Shown here piece after piece: positions 1 through 8,641 of a stretch of DNA of 64,000 nt. Below the pieces are notes generated by a model that was not told where the DNA came from, ran no database searches, and was given only the letters and a program-made list of their open reading frames with translations. Position numbers and translations under genes: made by a program. Within the stretch, counting starts at the first letter, position 1. Each line of letters starts with the position of its first letter. The DNA comes from Rhizobium rosettiformans W3 (GTDB lineage Bacteria > Pseudomonadota > Alphaproteobacteria > Rhizobiales > Rhizobiaceae). The DNA is taken from assembly GCF_004912135.1 (NCBI RefSeq), contig NZ_STGU01000001.1, positions 558,001 through 622,000 of the forward strand. Direction: 5' to 3'.

Positions 1-1
1 T

Positions 2-544
2 GGCTACGAGCTGGAAACGCTGGCGCTCGGTCTGCCCTTCATGGCAGCGTTCCTTGACCCGGGCGGCTGGGGCCGGTCCTTCACCTCGGCGCTCGACAAT
101 TACGCCAACATGGCCGGTCTCTGGATCGTCGGCGAAGACATGCCGCAGGAGCAGAATGCCGTGAAGTTGCATGGCGAGCTCAAGGACAAATACGGCATGC
201 CGATCCCGGATGTCTGGTTCACCGACCACCCGAATGACGAGGCAATGCGCAATCATGCTTACAAGCAGGGAATGGCTCTCTATGAAGCCGTCGGCGCCAA
301 CAGAGCCTTCCCGACGCCGCCTTATCCGTCGACCCACAATCTCGGCACGAACCGCATGAGCGAGAAGGCGCAGGACGGCGTCGTCAACAAGTGGGGCCAG
401 ACCCACGACATCAGCAATCTCTTTGTCTCAGACGGCAGCCAGTTCACCACGGGTGCCGCGGAAAATCCGACCCTGACGATCGTTTCTCTTGCGATCCGCC
501 AGGCGGATTACATCGCCGAACAGATGGGCCAAGGCACGATCTGA
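2..544 (+). CDS. GMC-family oxidoreductase, C-terminal part (5' end outside window)
   Basis: The reading frame is open from the first bases of the window, so this is the last 180 residues of a gene that starts upstream. The segment THNLGTNRMS followed by DGSQFTTGAAENPTLTI is the C-terminal signature of glucose-methanol-choline (GMC) flavoenzymes, with the active-site His (in STHNLG) and Asn (in ENPTLT) in the usual places. Bacterial relatives include gluconate 2-dehydrogenase and other sugar or polyol dehydrogenases. The substrate cannot be told from this part, because the N-terminal FAD-binding half is missing. A hairpin terminator follows 24 bases after the stop. Confidence 0.85.
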   Translation, partial: GYELETLALGLPFMAAFLDPGGWGRSFTSALDNYANMAGLWIVGEDMPQEQNAVKLHGELKDKYGMPIPDVWFTDHPNDEAMRNHAYKQGMALYEAVGANRAFPTPPYPSTHNLGTNRMSEKAQDGVVNKWGQTHDISNLFVSDGSQFTTGAAENPTLTIVSLAIRQADYIAEQMGQGTI

Positions 545-567
545 GCGGTTTAAACTACCTCCCTCTT

Positions 568-610
568 GCGGGCAGCGATCGCAACATGCGGTCCTGCCCG
601 CTTTTTTTCT
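568..610 (+). terminator. Rho-independent terminator after the GMC oxidoreductase
   Basis: The arms GCGGGCAG (568-575) and CTGCCCGC (594-601) pair perfectly over 8 bp and are followed at once by seven T (602-608). It ends the plus-strand oxidoreductase transcript just before the convergent glycosyltransferase gene. Confidence 0.8.
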
Positions 611-620
611 CTGAGAAAGC

Positions 621-1811
621 CTAGTGGCTGCGCGCCGCAACCAGGGCTCGGGCCTTGTCGCGGGTCTTCACGACGGCCTTGCGAAGCCGCGCGGTGCGTC
701 CGTTGTCATTGTCGGCAACCGTCATGGCGTTGCCGCGCCATTCGAACCCGCTGCCGAACCAGGCGGCGACAAAGAGACCCGGCAAGAGCAGGTCACGGGT
801 CACCATGGCGGGAAGGATGCGCCAGCCGGCCGGCCAGCCATAGGCGCGGGCGAGCAGAACTTCGCCACCGTACCAGGCCGCGAGGTAGGCGATGGGCGCG
901 ATCGGCGAGACGATACCCGTGGCGGCCAGCGCGACCATCGCAGCACCGGGAAGGGCAGCACCCGTGAAGATCTCCGGCAGGAAATAGAGCGGGAAGGAGG
1001 CGCGACGCAGGCGGGCCCAGCGCAGCTGGCGCTTCCACACGGCCAGCATGTTGCGCGAGCCGAGCGGCTGCGGGAAGGGCTCGTGGACGAGGCGCACCTT
1101 GAGACCGCCATTGCGGATCAAGAGGGTGGCGGCCGCATCTTCGGCCACTTCGTCACCGAGACGCTCGAAGCCGCCGAGCTGTGTGATCAGTTGGCGGTTG
1201 AAGAGCATGGACTTGCCCTGGGCAAAGCCGAAGCCGACGGCATCGGCAAACAGCTGCCAGCGAGCCTGGAAGCTGTCGAGCCAGGCGCTCTCGAGGAAGG
1301 CGCCGAAATTCTCCGGTTCGGTGCCGGCCGGCGGCGAGCAGACGAGACCGGTTTGATCGTCCCAGCGGCCCATCATGCGCGCGATGTTGTCGGGTGGCAT
1401 CAGGACATTGCTGTCCGTCATCACGATCCAATCATGGCGAGCGGAGCGCCAGCCCTTGACGACGTTGTTGAGCTTCGGATTGGCGCTGAACAGATCCTCG
1501 CCGACCAGCAGCCTCGCGGGAATGTCCGGATGCTCGGCCATCAGCCGGCGGGCGAGGGCTGCGGCCGGATCGTCTTCTCTCGCGACACAGAAGAGGATCT
1601 CGTAGCTCGGCCAGTCGAGGCGGAAGGAGGAGGCGAGGCAACGCTCGAGATTGTTTTCCAGCCCGCAGATCGGCCGGATCAGGGTCACCGGCGGGCGCGG
1701 CATCACTGCCATGTCCCGCTTGCGGTGCCGCAGCTTCACGGAGAGAACGAAGGCGATGCTTGCGAGCTGGACCAGAAGCGCGAGCGCGGCAAACCAGATC
1801 AGAACAGTCAT
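621..1811 (-). CDS. Ceramide glucosyltransferase-like family 2/21 glycosyltransferase, membrane-bound
   Basis: Predicted 396 residues. One N-terminal membrane helix (about 3-25) is followed by a cytoplasmic GT-A domain. The family motifs are visible: the acidic CVAREDDPA, the metal-binding TDSNV, the catalytic EDAA, and the QLRWARLRR (Q/RxxRW) motif of processive and ceramide-type transferases. Hydrophobic C-terminal segments complete it. Relatives transfer sugars to ceramide or to hopanoid lipids (HpnI-like). The open frame extends upstream, but the ATG at 1811 is preceded by GGAG at good spacing and begins the membrane helix. It lies downstream of a DedA gene on the same strand. The acceptor lipid is inferred, not seen. 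Confidence 0.75.
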   Translation of the reverse strand: MTVLIWFAALALLVQLASIAFVLSVKLRHRKRDMAVMPRPPVTLIRPICGLENNLERCLASSFRLDWPSYEILFCVAREDDPAAALARRLMAEHPDIPARLLVGEDLFSANPKLNNVVKGWRSARHDWIVMTDSNVLMPPDNIARMMGRWDDQTGLVCSPPAGTEPENFGAFLESAWLDSFQARWQLFADAVGFGFAQGKSMLFNRQLITQLGGFERLGDEVAEDAAATLLIRNGGLKVRLVHEPFPQPLGSRNMLAVWKRQLRWARLRRASFPLYFLPEIFTGAALPGAAMVALAATGIVSPIAPIAYLAAWYGGEVLLARAYGWPAGWRILPAMVTRDLLLPGLFVAAWFGSGFEWRGNAMTVADNDNGRTARLRKAVVKTRDKARALVAARSH

Positions 1812-1893
1812 GGCGAGTCTCCGGATTTTCACCTCCGGATAACATTGCTCTGTGACAGTTCGGCGAAGCCCTGGCCGGGCGCGGCCGGGGCTT

Positions 1894-2493
1894 TCAGTCC
1901 TTTGCCCGCAGCGCCTGCAAGAGTTTGTATCCCAAGAAGGCTGCGACCGCGCCGGCGGCGAGGAAGCCGCTGATGCTGCCACTGATTTCGGCGATTTCGG
2001 TCACGCTTTCGCTGAAGGTCGCGCCAAGGCCTGTATAGAGACCGACCCAGACGGTTTCACCGAGCATGCCGGCCATGGTGAAGCGCAGCCAGGAGAAGCC
2101 CGAGGCACCGGCCAGCAGGTTGAGATAAGGCCCCAGTGGTGAAAGAAGCCAGCGGGTGAGGAAGACGGCGATATTGCCGCGCGCGTCCATTTCGCGCTGT
2201 GCCCGTTCCAGTGCCTTGCGGCGGTCGGGATTCCGCTCGACGATCGGAACCAGGCGCTGTCCGGCAAGGCGGCCCAGCATGTAACCCACCTGATCGCCTG
2301 CGATGGCCGAGGCCAGCGCCACCACGACGACGATCCAGAGCGTGAAGTCGCCCGCTGTCGCGAAGGCGCCCATGAGCATCATGACGATCGATGCCGGCAA
2401 GGGGGCGCCGAGGCAGCTGATGCCGACGACAAGGCCGAGAAGGGGAAGGCCATAGGACGGCAGCGAGGCGAGCAGCGTCTCGGTCAAACTCAT
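1894..2493 (-). CDS. DedA-family membrane protein
   Basis: Predicted 199 residues with about five hydrophobic segments. The stretch LTRWLLSPLGPYLNLLAGASG matches the conserved FxRxxxxxRxxxPxxAG region of DedA/SNARE-associated proteins, though the Arg pattern is partly changed. DedA proteins are inner-membrane lipid scramblases or transporters, including polyprenyl-phosphate carriers. The start overlaps the stop of the preceding small membrane gene by 4 bases (ATGA), which points to translational coupling. A lipid-trafficking role would fit the glycosyltransferase downstream, but this is an inference. Confidence 0.75.
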   Translation of the reverse strand: MSLTETLLASLPSYGLPLLGLVVGISCLGAPLPASIVMMLMGAFATAGDFTLWIVVVVALASAIAGDQVGYMLGRLAGQRLVPIVERNPDRRKALERAQREMDARGNIAVFLTRWLLSPLGPYLNLLAGASGFSWLRFTMAGMLGETVWVGLYTGLGATFSESVTEIAEISGSISGFLAAGAVAAFLGYKLLQALRAKD

Positions 2494-2849
2494 CTCGGCG
2501 GGCCCTGCCGCCGCAGGTCCATAATAGACGCCTCGATCTCGGCCTTGAAGGCCTCGAAAGTCACTCCACGGTCTTCTGCGAGCCGCTCCAGGGAGGGGCG
2601 TGGGCCATCCTTGGGCGGGGGCGGGAGATCAAGGTCGCGTGCCAGCTTCTCGACCGGGACATGCCAGGAATGGGCGACGTAGCCGATCGTCATCCAAGGC
2701 TCTGGCGGCAGGTCCTGGCGCGCCGGATCGGCCCAGTAGACCACGAAAAAGATCGTTCTCCCGGCGAAGAAGATGGCAAGCGCCATGGCCAGCACGAAGG
2801 CCGATGTCAGGATGCGGTGGCGTTGCCAGAGTCTGAGGAAGGGCTTCAC
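2490..2849 (-). CDS. Small single-pass membrane protein of unknown function
   Basis: I do not recognise a named family. With a GTG start at 2849 the product has 119 residues. It has a basic N-terminus, one membrane helix (about residues 12-34), and a soluble tail rich in Pro and charged residues that ends in a short helical region. A start further upstream would run into the ung gene on the other strand and adds a stretch that does not look like protein. The stop overlaps the DedA start by 4 bases, so the two are probably cotranscribed. It may act with DedA in the membrane. Confidence 0.6.
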   Translation of the reverse strand: MKPFLRLWQRHRILTSAFVLAMALAIFFAGRTIFFVVYWADPARQDLPPEPWMTIGYVAHSWHVPVEKLARDLDLPPPPKDGPRPSLERLAEDRGVTFEAFKAEIEASIMDLRRQGPPR

Positions 2850-2946
2850 GGTTCTCTTGTGTGCTCCGTTCGGCTGAAGGTTGACAGACCCGGTCGCGGG
2901 CCCTCTATCGTCGAGACCATGTAAGACAGAAGAGGGGTGAGCGGCA

Positions 2947-3639
2947 ATGGCGGATGCGGGAGTAAAGCTCGAAGACAGCTGGAAGGCCGCACTGGGCAAG
3001 GAGTTCGCCAGCCCCTACATGGCCGCTCTCAAGGCCTTCCTGCAAAACGAAAAGGCGGCCGGCAAGACCATCTTCCCCAAGGGGGCGGAGTATTTCCGGG
3101 CGCTCGATCTGACGCCGCTCGATGAGGTGAAGGTCGTCATCCTCGGTCAGGATCCCTATCACGGGGCGGGACAGGCCCACGGGCTCTGCTTCAGCGTCAG
3201 GCCGGGCGTTCGCATTCCGCCGTCGCTCGTCAATATCTACAAGGAATTGCAGAGCGATCTCGGCATCGCGCCGGCGCGGCACGGTTTCCTCGAACATTGG
3301 GCGCGCCAGGGTGTGCTCCTGCTGAACAGCGTTCTGACGGTCGAAGAATCCCGCGCGGCGTCTCATCAGGGCCAGGGCTGGGAGCAATTCACTGATGCCG
3401 TGATCCGGGCCGTCAACGAGGATTGCGAGCATGTCGTCTTCATGCTCTGGGGCTCCTATGCGCAGAAAAAGGCCGCCTTCGTCGACCGGTCCCGGCATCT
3501 CGTCTTGAAAGCGCCGCACCCATCGCCGCTTTCGGCGCATAACGGTTTTTTCGGCAGCCGGCACTTCTCGCAGGCGAATGAATATCTCGTCGCGCAGGGC
3601 AGAAATGCGATTGATTGGCAATTGCCCGATACGCCATGA
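2947..3639 (+). CDS. ung: Uracil-DNA glycosylase, family 1
   Basis: Predicted 230 residues, the usual length for family-1 UDG, which removes uracil from DNA as the first step of base excision repair. The catalytic water-activating motif [13 protein letters not shown] (about residues 66-78) and the minor-groove His loop [13 protein letters not shown] (about 183-195) are both intact, as is the uracil-pocket region [10 protein letters not shown]. The gene stands alone, divergent from the small membrane gene with about 97 bases between starts. Confidence 0.95.
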   Translation: MADAGVKLEDSWKAALGKEFASPYMAALKAFLQNEKAAGKTIFPKGAEYFRALDLTPLDEVKVVILGQDPYHGAGQAHGLCFSVRPGVRIPPSLVNIYKELQSDLGIAPARHGFLEHWARQGVLLLNSVLTVEESRAASHQGQGWEQFTDAVIRAVNEDCEHVVFMLWGSYAQKKAAFVDRSRHLVLKAPHPSPLSAHNGFFGSRHFSQANEYLVAQGRNAIDWQLPDTP

Positions 3640-3793
3640 TTTGAACGCGCACAGTCCTTATCGCGATTTCCTTAAGTAAGGGATCCGTCATTCTACCTGT
3701 GCGCCAAAATACATCCTGACGTTTATTGTCACGTATCTTCCGGCGCGTCAGATTGCGACCCAATTCATCGATCGCGTCTCGGGTCTCACCTTC

Positions 3794-5068
3794 ATGCAGC
3801 GCCAATCCATGGTTTCGCCGGTCTGGCGGCGACCCTCCTCGTCGATCGTCTGTCGGTTCTTCGACGGTGATGTCGATCTGGTGGTGATCGGCGCGGGCTA
3901 TCAGGGGCTTTCAACCGCACTTCATGCGGCTCGGGCCGGGCTTTCGGTGCAGGTCATCGAAGCGGGCGAGATCGGCGCCGGCGCTTCCGGGTTGAACGGC
4001 GGGCAGGTCATCCCGGGGCTCAAGCAGGACCCGGAGACCTTGCTGGCCGTCTTCGGCGCGGATCTTGGCGAGCGGCTGACGAAGTTTTCGGCGGAGACAG
4101 CGGATGCCGTCTTCAACCTGATCGCAAGCGAGGGCCTCGACGTCGAGCATGCACGTACCGGCTGGGTCCAGGCGGCGCATACTGAGACGGCCATGGAAGC
4201 CGCCGTGCGGCGCAATCGGCAATGGCGGGCACAGGGTGCCGATGTGGCTTTGCTCAATCAGGCCGAGGTCGGGCTTCTGACAGGTGCGGATGGTTATCGC
4301 GGCGGTTTTCTCGATCGGCGGGCAGGGGTCGTCAATCCCCTGGCGCTGGTTCATGAGCTTGCGCGTATTGCCACGGAAGCCGGCGCTGGGCTGGTGCTGA
4401 AGGATGGCGTTGCCTCGCTCCGAAAAGTAGGCGCTGGCTGGGAGGTCACGACCGCGAGCGGGCGTTCGATCAGGGCCAGGAAGGTCCTGGTTGCGACGAA
4501 TGCCTATTCGGGCGCCCTTGTGCCGAAGCTTGCCGAGAGCCTCGTCTGGCTACATTCCTTCCAGATCGCCACCGAACCGCTGCCGGCCGGACTAGACTTC
4601 ATCCTTCCCGGTGGTCAGGCCGTCTCCGACAGCCGCCGGATCGTCGTCTACTATCGTCGCAGTCCTGATGGTCGCCTCGTGCTGGGTGGCCGCGGGCCGA
4701 TGCGCGAGCCGCGTTCGGTGGAGGATTGGGCACATCTGGAGCGGGCGCTGCAACGGCTCTTTCCCATGCTCGCCTCGCTGCGCATCGATCACCGCTGGTT
4801 CGGACGCGTCGCCATGACGCCGGATCATCTCCCGCATCTGCATGAGCCGGAGCCGGGGCTGGTCATGGTGGCCGGCTGTCAGGGGCGCGGTATCGGGCTG
4901 ATGACGGCGCTCGGCGCACCGCTTGCGCGTTACCTCGCCGACGGTGATCCGGACGTGCTTCCCTTGCCGATCACACCGCTGCGGCGCATCCCCTTGCATC
5001 GCTTCAGACGCCTTGGTGTGGCGGGCCATATCGCCTGGTATCGATTGCTCGATGGTCTGGAACGCTGA
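3794..5068 (+). CDS. FAD-dependent amine/amino-acid oxidoreductase (DAO family, PuuB-like)
   Basis: Predicted 424 residues. A short N-terminal stretch leads into the dinucleotide motif VVIGAGYQGLSTALHAA (about residues 32-48) and EIGAGASGLNGGQV, which is typical of gamma-glutamylputrescine oxidoreductase-like members of the DAO family. The C-terminal GCQGRGIGLMTALG closes the FAD site. An internal ATG at 3809 is a possible alternative start. The next gene, 111 bases on, is an aldehyde dehydrogenase, so the pair probably oxidises an amine to an aldehyde and then to an acid. The exact amine is not readable from sequence. Confidence 0.8.
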   Translation: MQRQSMVSPVWRRPSSSIVCRFFDGDVDLVVIGAGYQGLSTALHAARAGLSVQVIEAGEIGAGASGLNGGQVIPGLKQDPETLLAVFGADLGERLTKFSAETADAVFNLIASEGLDVEHARTGWVQAAHTETAMEAAVRRNRQWRAQGADVALLNQAEVGLLTGADGYRGGFLDRRAGVVNPLALVHELARIATEAGAGLVLKDGVASLRKVGAGWEVTTASGRSIRARKVLVATNAYSGALVPKLAESLVWLHSFQIATEPLPAGLDFILPGGQAVSDSRRIVVYYRRSPDGRLVLGGRGPMREPRSVEDWAHLERALQRLFPMLASLRIDHRWFGRVAMTPDHLPHLHEPEPGLVMVAGCQGRGIGLMTALGAPLARYLADGDPDVLPLPITPLRRIPLHRFRRLGVAGHIAWYRLLDGLER

Positions 5069-5179
5069 TCTCCCCATTCTGGTTGGGGAAAGGTGGTCTG
5101 TCGCCTCTTGCGTGCTTGCCGAGTTCAGGCGTGTGGCGAATAGTGCCGATCTCATTTCATCTTCTCCGCTGGAGCCAGT

Positions 5180-6607
5180 ATGTCCAAGCATTTGAAGTTC
5201 TTCATCGACGGTGCATGGGTCGATCCGGTGGAGCCGGCATTGCTCGATGTCATCGACCCCTCGACGGAAGAGCCCTTCACGACGATCTCCATCGGCAGCC
5301 GGGCCGATGTCGATCGCGCCGTCGCTGCGGCCAAGGCAGCCTTCGCCACCTTCTCCGTCACCGACCGGGCCGAGCGGCTTGCGCTGCTGGAACGGATCCT
5401 TACGGTCTACAACGAACGCTTCGAGGACATTGCGCAGGCTGTCAGCCGCGAGATGGGCGCACCACTGGCTTTTGCGCGGGACTCGCAGGCCTGGGTCGGA
5501 CGGGCGCATCTGGAGGCGACGATCTTAGCCTTCAAGAATTTCGAGTTCTCCGAGCAGCGCGGCACGACGCGCATCGTCAAGGAGCCGATCGGCGTCTGCG
5601 CGCTCATCACCCCCTGGAACTGGCCGCTCAATCAGATCGTCTGCAAGGTCGCGCCGGCCATCGCCGCCGGCTGCACCGTAGTTCTGAAGCCTTCGGAGAT
5701 CGCGCCGATCTCGGGTCTCATCTTTGCCGAGGTGATGGAAGCGGCGGGAACCCCGAAGGGAGTGTTCAATCTCGTCAACGGGCGCGGTCCCGAGGTCGGG
5801 CAGGTGATGGCCGGTCATCCCGATGTCGACATGGTGTCCTTCACGGGTTCGACCCGGGCCGGCATCATCGTTGCCAAGACCGCGGCCGATACGGTCAAGC
5901 GCGTGGCACAGGAACTGGGCGGCAAGTCCGCCAATATCATCCTGCCAGATGCGGATTTCGAAACCGCGGTGCGCAAGGGGGTCGAAGGGTGTTTCGGCAA
6001 TTCCGGCCAGTCCTGCGATGCGCCGACCCGGATGCTGGTGCCGGCTGCCCGGCACGACGAAGCGCTGCACATTGCGCGTGAAACTGCCGAATTGCACAAG
6101 GTCGGCGATCCCGGCGCCGAGGACACGGTGCTCGGTCCCGTGGTCAGCGATGTGCAGTACAACAAGATCCAGCGGTTGATCGAATTGGGGATCGAGGAGG
6201 GGGCTCTGCTGGTTACCGGCGGTCCGGGCCGACCGGATGGGCTCAATCGCGGCTATTACGTGCGCCCGACGATCTTCGGTCATGTCACGCCGGACATGAC
6301 CATCGCCCGCGAGGAAATCTTCGGGCCGGTCCTGTCGATCCTGTCCTATGAGACGGAAGAGGAGGCGATCACCATCGCCAACGACACCGTCTACGGCCTG
6401 GCGGCCTATGTTCAGTCGCAAGATATCGATCACGCCCGGCGTGTCGCGGCACAGCTGCGCGCAGGCTCTGTCTATCTCAACTATCCCGACTGGGACACGT
6501 CCGCACCCTTCGGTGGCTACAAGCAGTCCGGCAATGGGCGAGAATATGCCGATTGGGGCATCCATGATTTTCTGGAGATCAAGGGCATCGTCGGCTGGGG
6601 CAGCTGA
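5180..6607 (+). CDS. NAD(P)+-dependent aldehyde dehydrogenase
   Basis: Predicted 475 residues, the usual length for the ALDH superfamily. It has the NAD-binding TPWNWPL segment and the FTGSTRAG loop, the general-base Glu in QELGGKSANI, and the catalytic Cys in NSGQSCDAPTRM. The C-terminal PFGGYKQSGNGRE motif is also intact. It probably oxidises the aldehyde made by the upstream flavin amine oxidase. Substrate unknown. Confidence 0.92.
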   Translation: MSKHLKFFIDGAWVDPVEPALLDVIDPSTEEPFTTISIGSRADVDRAVAAAKAAFATFSVTDRAERLALLERILTVYNERFEDIAQAVSREMGAPLAFARDSQAWVGRAHLEATILAFKNFEFSEQRGTTRIVKEPIGVCALITPWNWPLNQIVCKVAPAIAAGCTVVLKPSEIAPISGLIFAEVMEAAGTPKGVFNLVNGRGPEVGQVMAGHPDVDMVSFTGSTRAGIIVAKTAADTVKRVAQELGGKSANIILPDADFETAVRKGVEGCFGNSGQSCDAPTRMLVPAARHDEALHIARETAELHKVGDPGAEDTVLGPVVSDVQYNKIQRLIELGIEEGALLVTGGPGRPDGLNRGYYVRPTIFGHVTPDMTIAREEIFGPVLSILSYETEEEAITIANDTVYGLAAYVQSQDIDHARRVAAQLRAGSVYLNYPDWDTSAPFGGYKQSGNGREYADWGIHDFLEIKGIVGWGS

Positions 6608-6869
6608 AGCTCAAACGCCGACATGAACTCACCAGATCGCAGCTGATCTTTGGCGAGTTTCAGCTGACATTTGCCGGTTGCTGGCGCCGCTCGGCGTGCG
6701 CTTCCTTTTCTGCTACTTCCAGTATTTATTGCCTCAAATACTACGCCGCTGCCTAAATTCCGCCAATTTTTCCAAGGGCTTGCAGTAGAGGCTTCTGATG
6801 AGTTCGCGGAACAATTTCGCGTGATGGCCGTTCTTTCCGCCAATGGCAGTCAACGGAAAGGAAGAAGCC

Positions 6870-7268
6870 ATGAATACGAAGATTATCGCTCTTGGAGCTG
6901 TAGTACTTGGTGTCGTCTCCACGCCCGTTCTGGCGCAGGAAAGCACTGTCACCGGTGCTGCCGGTGGTGCCGTAACCGGCGCGATCGTCGGTGGTCCCGT
7001 GGGTGCCGCAGTAGGCGGCGTGGTCGGTGCCATTGCTGGCACGGCCGTTGATCCGCCGCCGGCCCCGGTCGTTACCTATGTTCGCGAACAGCCGCTGCCG
7101 GCTCAGCCGATCGTCATCGAACAGCAGGTCGCCGTCGGTGAGCCGCTGCCGCAGCAGGTCGTTCTGACGCCGGTCCCGGAAAATCCGACCTATGCCTATG
7201 CCGTCGTCAACAATCAGCGCGTGATCGTTGACCCTGAGACCTACGTCGTCGTCGGCGTGGTGCAGTAA
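6870..7268 (+). CDS. Secreted DUF1236-like protein with a glycine-zipper segment
   Basis: Predicted 132 residues. A signal peptide (residues 1-22, ending in PVLA) is followed by an Ala/Gly/Val segment with GxxxG spacing (about 26-56), then a Pro/Val-rich stretch and a C-terminal NQRVIVDPETYVVVGVV region like the DUF1236 domain common in rhizobia. The ATG at 6870 follows GGAAAGGAAG, whereas an in-frame ATG at 6843 would spoil the signal peptide. It is probably a periplasmic or outer-membrane-associated protein. The gene for another small envelope protein follows after 77 bases. Function unknown. Confidence 0.7.
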   Translation: MNTKIIALGAVVLGVVSTPVLAQESTVTGAAGGAVTGAIVGGPVGAAVGGVVGAIAGTAVDPPPAPVVTYVREQPLPAQPIVIEQQVAVGEPLPQQVVLTPVPENPTYAYAVVNNQRVIVDPETYVVVGVVQ

Positions 7269-7345
7269 CCACTGGCTTGATCCAATGATAAGGCCGGGCA
7301 GGTGACCTTCACGATGCTCGGCCTCCCAACCAGGAGGAATATCCC

Positions 7346-7747
7346 ATGGACCAACGTCCTGATCCCCGCCTCGACCAGCGTCCCCATGTTACGCAGCAGA
7401 CCGCCACCGGTGGCGGCGCAACCTGGGGCATCGCCATCCTGCTGATCGTCGTGATCGCAGCCGGCGCCTTCTTCGTCTTCGGCGGCAATGACGCCACCGA
7501 TTCGGCAGCAACCACCACGACGGAAACGACGGAACCGGCGACGCCGCCGGCAACCACCACTCCGCCGGCTGACACCGCGACACCGCCTGCCGCCGATCCG
7601 GCTACCCCGCCGGCTGCAGATCCGGCCACGCCGCCGGCAACCGATACGGCTCCGGCAACCCCGCCTGCGACCGATCCGGCTCCGGCAACTCCGCCGGCCG
7701 ATAGCGGCACGGGTACCGGCACCCCGGCACCGACCACGACCCCGTAA
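7346..7747 (+). CDS. Membrane-anchored Pro/Thr/Ala repeat protein
   Basis: Predicted 133 residues. A short polar N-terminus and one membrane helix (about residues 27-47) are followed by a low-complexity tail made of repeated ATPPA(A/T)D units to the end. An AGGAGG site sits 8 bases before the ATG at 7346. The tail is probably an extended periplasmic stalk. I do not recognise a named family, and the repeat makes homology hard to judge. It is preceded by the DUF1236-like gene on the same strand and followed by a strong terminator. Confidence 0.6.
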   Translation: MDQRPDPRLDQRPHVTQQTATGGGATWGIAILLIVVIAAGAFFVFGGNDATDSAATTTTETTEPATPPATTTPPADTATPPAADPATPPAADPATPPATDTAPATPPATDPAPATPPADSGTGTGTPAPTTTP

Positions 7748-7765
7748 CAGGTCGAACGACAAAAC

Positions 7766-7799
7766 GAAGGCCAGCATCGCGAGGTGCTGGCCTTTTTTG
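7766..7799 (+). terminator. Rho-independent terminator
   Basis: The arms AAGGCCAGCA (7767-7776) and TGCTGGCCTT (7785-7794) pair over 10 bp and run into six T. It ends the two-gene envelope-protein unit. Confidence 0.88.
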
Positions 7800-7847
7800 T
7801 TGGCCTGCGCTTTTCTCTATGCAGGAACGCGGCGTAAGGACACTTCC

Positions 7848-8639
7848 ATGGGCGAAGGCTTTTCCGATACTCTCTCAAGCGGCCGGCCTCCGCGCCTTGC
7901 CCTAGAGCCGTCCCGCTATGTCCGCATCTATGCTGTCGGTGATGTGCATGGATGCCTCGATCAGCTGCTGGCACTCGAGGAGGTCATGCGAAAGGATGCG
8001 GAGACAGTCGAGGGGCCAAAGCTGATCGTCATGCTGGGTGACTACATGGATCGCGGACCGAAATCGGCGGCGGTGCTCTATCACCTGACCGCGTCGGCAC
8101 CGGCGGGTTTCGATCGCATCTGCCTGCGCGGCAATCATGACGACGCCTTTCTCTCCTATCTGGATGGAGACCCTGCGGGAGACTGGTTCCTCGATCACGG
8201 CGGGATTGGCACGCTTCGCTCCTACGGCCTCGATCTGGACGATAACGATGCAGCGGCGTGTGCATCCTACGGCGTGCGAGAAGCAGCACGCGCGGCCATT
8301 CCCCAAAGCCATGTCGATTTCCTGCGCGAATTGCCGGTGCTGCTGACGATCGGCGACGATGTCTTTGCCCATGCCGGGATTTGCCCGGGACGGCCGCTTT
8401 CGGAGCAGACGGATGACGATCTGATGTGGATACGCCGTTCGTTCCTGGATCTTGGGCCGGGCCTTCCCGTCCGTGTCTTCCACGGCCACACGCCCATGCG
8501 CGAAGCCTATGTCGGTCCGGACCGGGTGAGCCTCGATACGCATTGCTATCGAAGCGGCCGGTTGACGGCCGCCCGTCTGTCAGAAGGTCAGGTCGAGATC
8601 CTGTCTGTCGGTCCGGGGCTATCGCCGCCTGAAGGATGA
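7848..8639 (+). CDS. PPP-type metallophosphoesterase (serine/threonine phosphatase-like)
   Basis: Predicted 263 residues. The metal-binding signature is complete: GDVHG near residue 30, GDYMDRGP near 64, GNHD near 96, and the later His residues in FAHAG and FHGHTP. This order is that of bacterial PPP-family protein phosphatases and diadenosine tetraphosphatases. The open frame begins much earlier, but upstream it crosses the repeat protein in another frame. The ATG at 7848 has AAGGA seven bases before it. The stop is two bases from the stop of the convergent EamA gene. Substrate unknown. Confidence 0.85.
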   Translation: MGEGFSDTLSSGRPPRLALEPSRYVRIYAVGDVHGCLDQLLALEEVMRKDAETVEGPKLIVMLGDYMDRGPKSAAVLYHLTASAPAGFDRICLRGNHDDAFLSYLDGDPAGDWFLDHGGIGTLRSYGLDLDDNDAAACASYGVREAARAAIPQSHVDFLRELPVLLTIGDDVFAHAGICPGRPLSEQTDDDLMWIRRSFLDLGPGLPVRVFHGHTPMREAYVGPDRVSLDTHCYRSGRLTAARLSEGQVEILSVGPGLSPPEG

Positions 8640-8641
8640 GA

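Noticed and set aside
624..1973. A 449-residue plus-strand frame opposite the glycosyltransferase
   Set aside because: The glycosyltransferase motifs on the minus strand are clear; the plus-strand translation has none.
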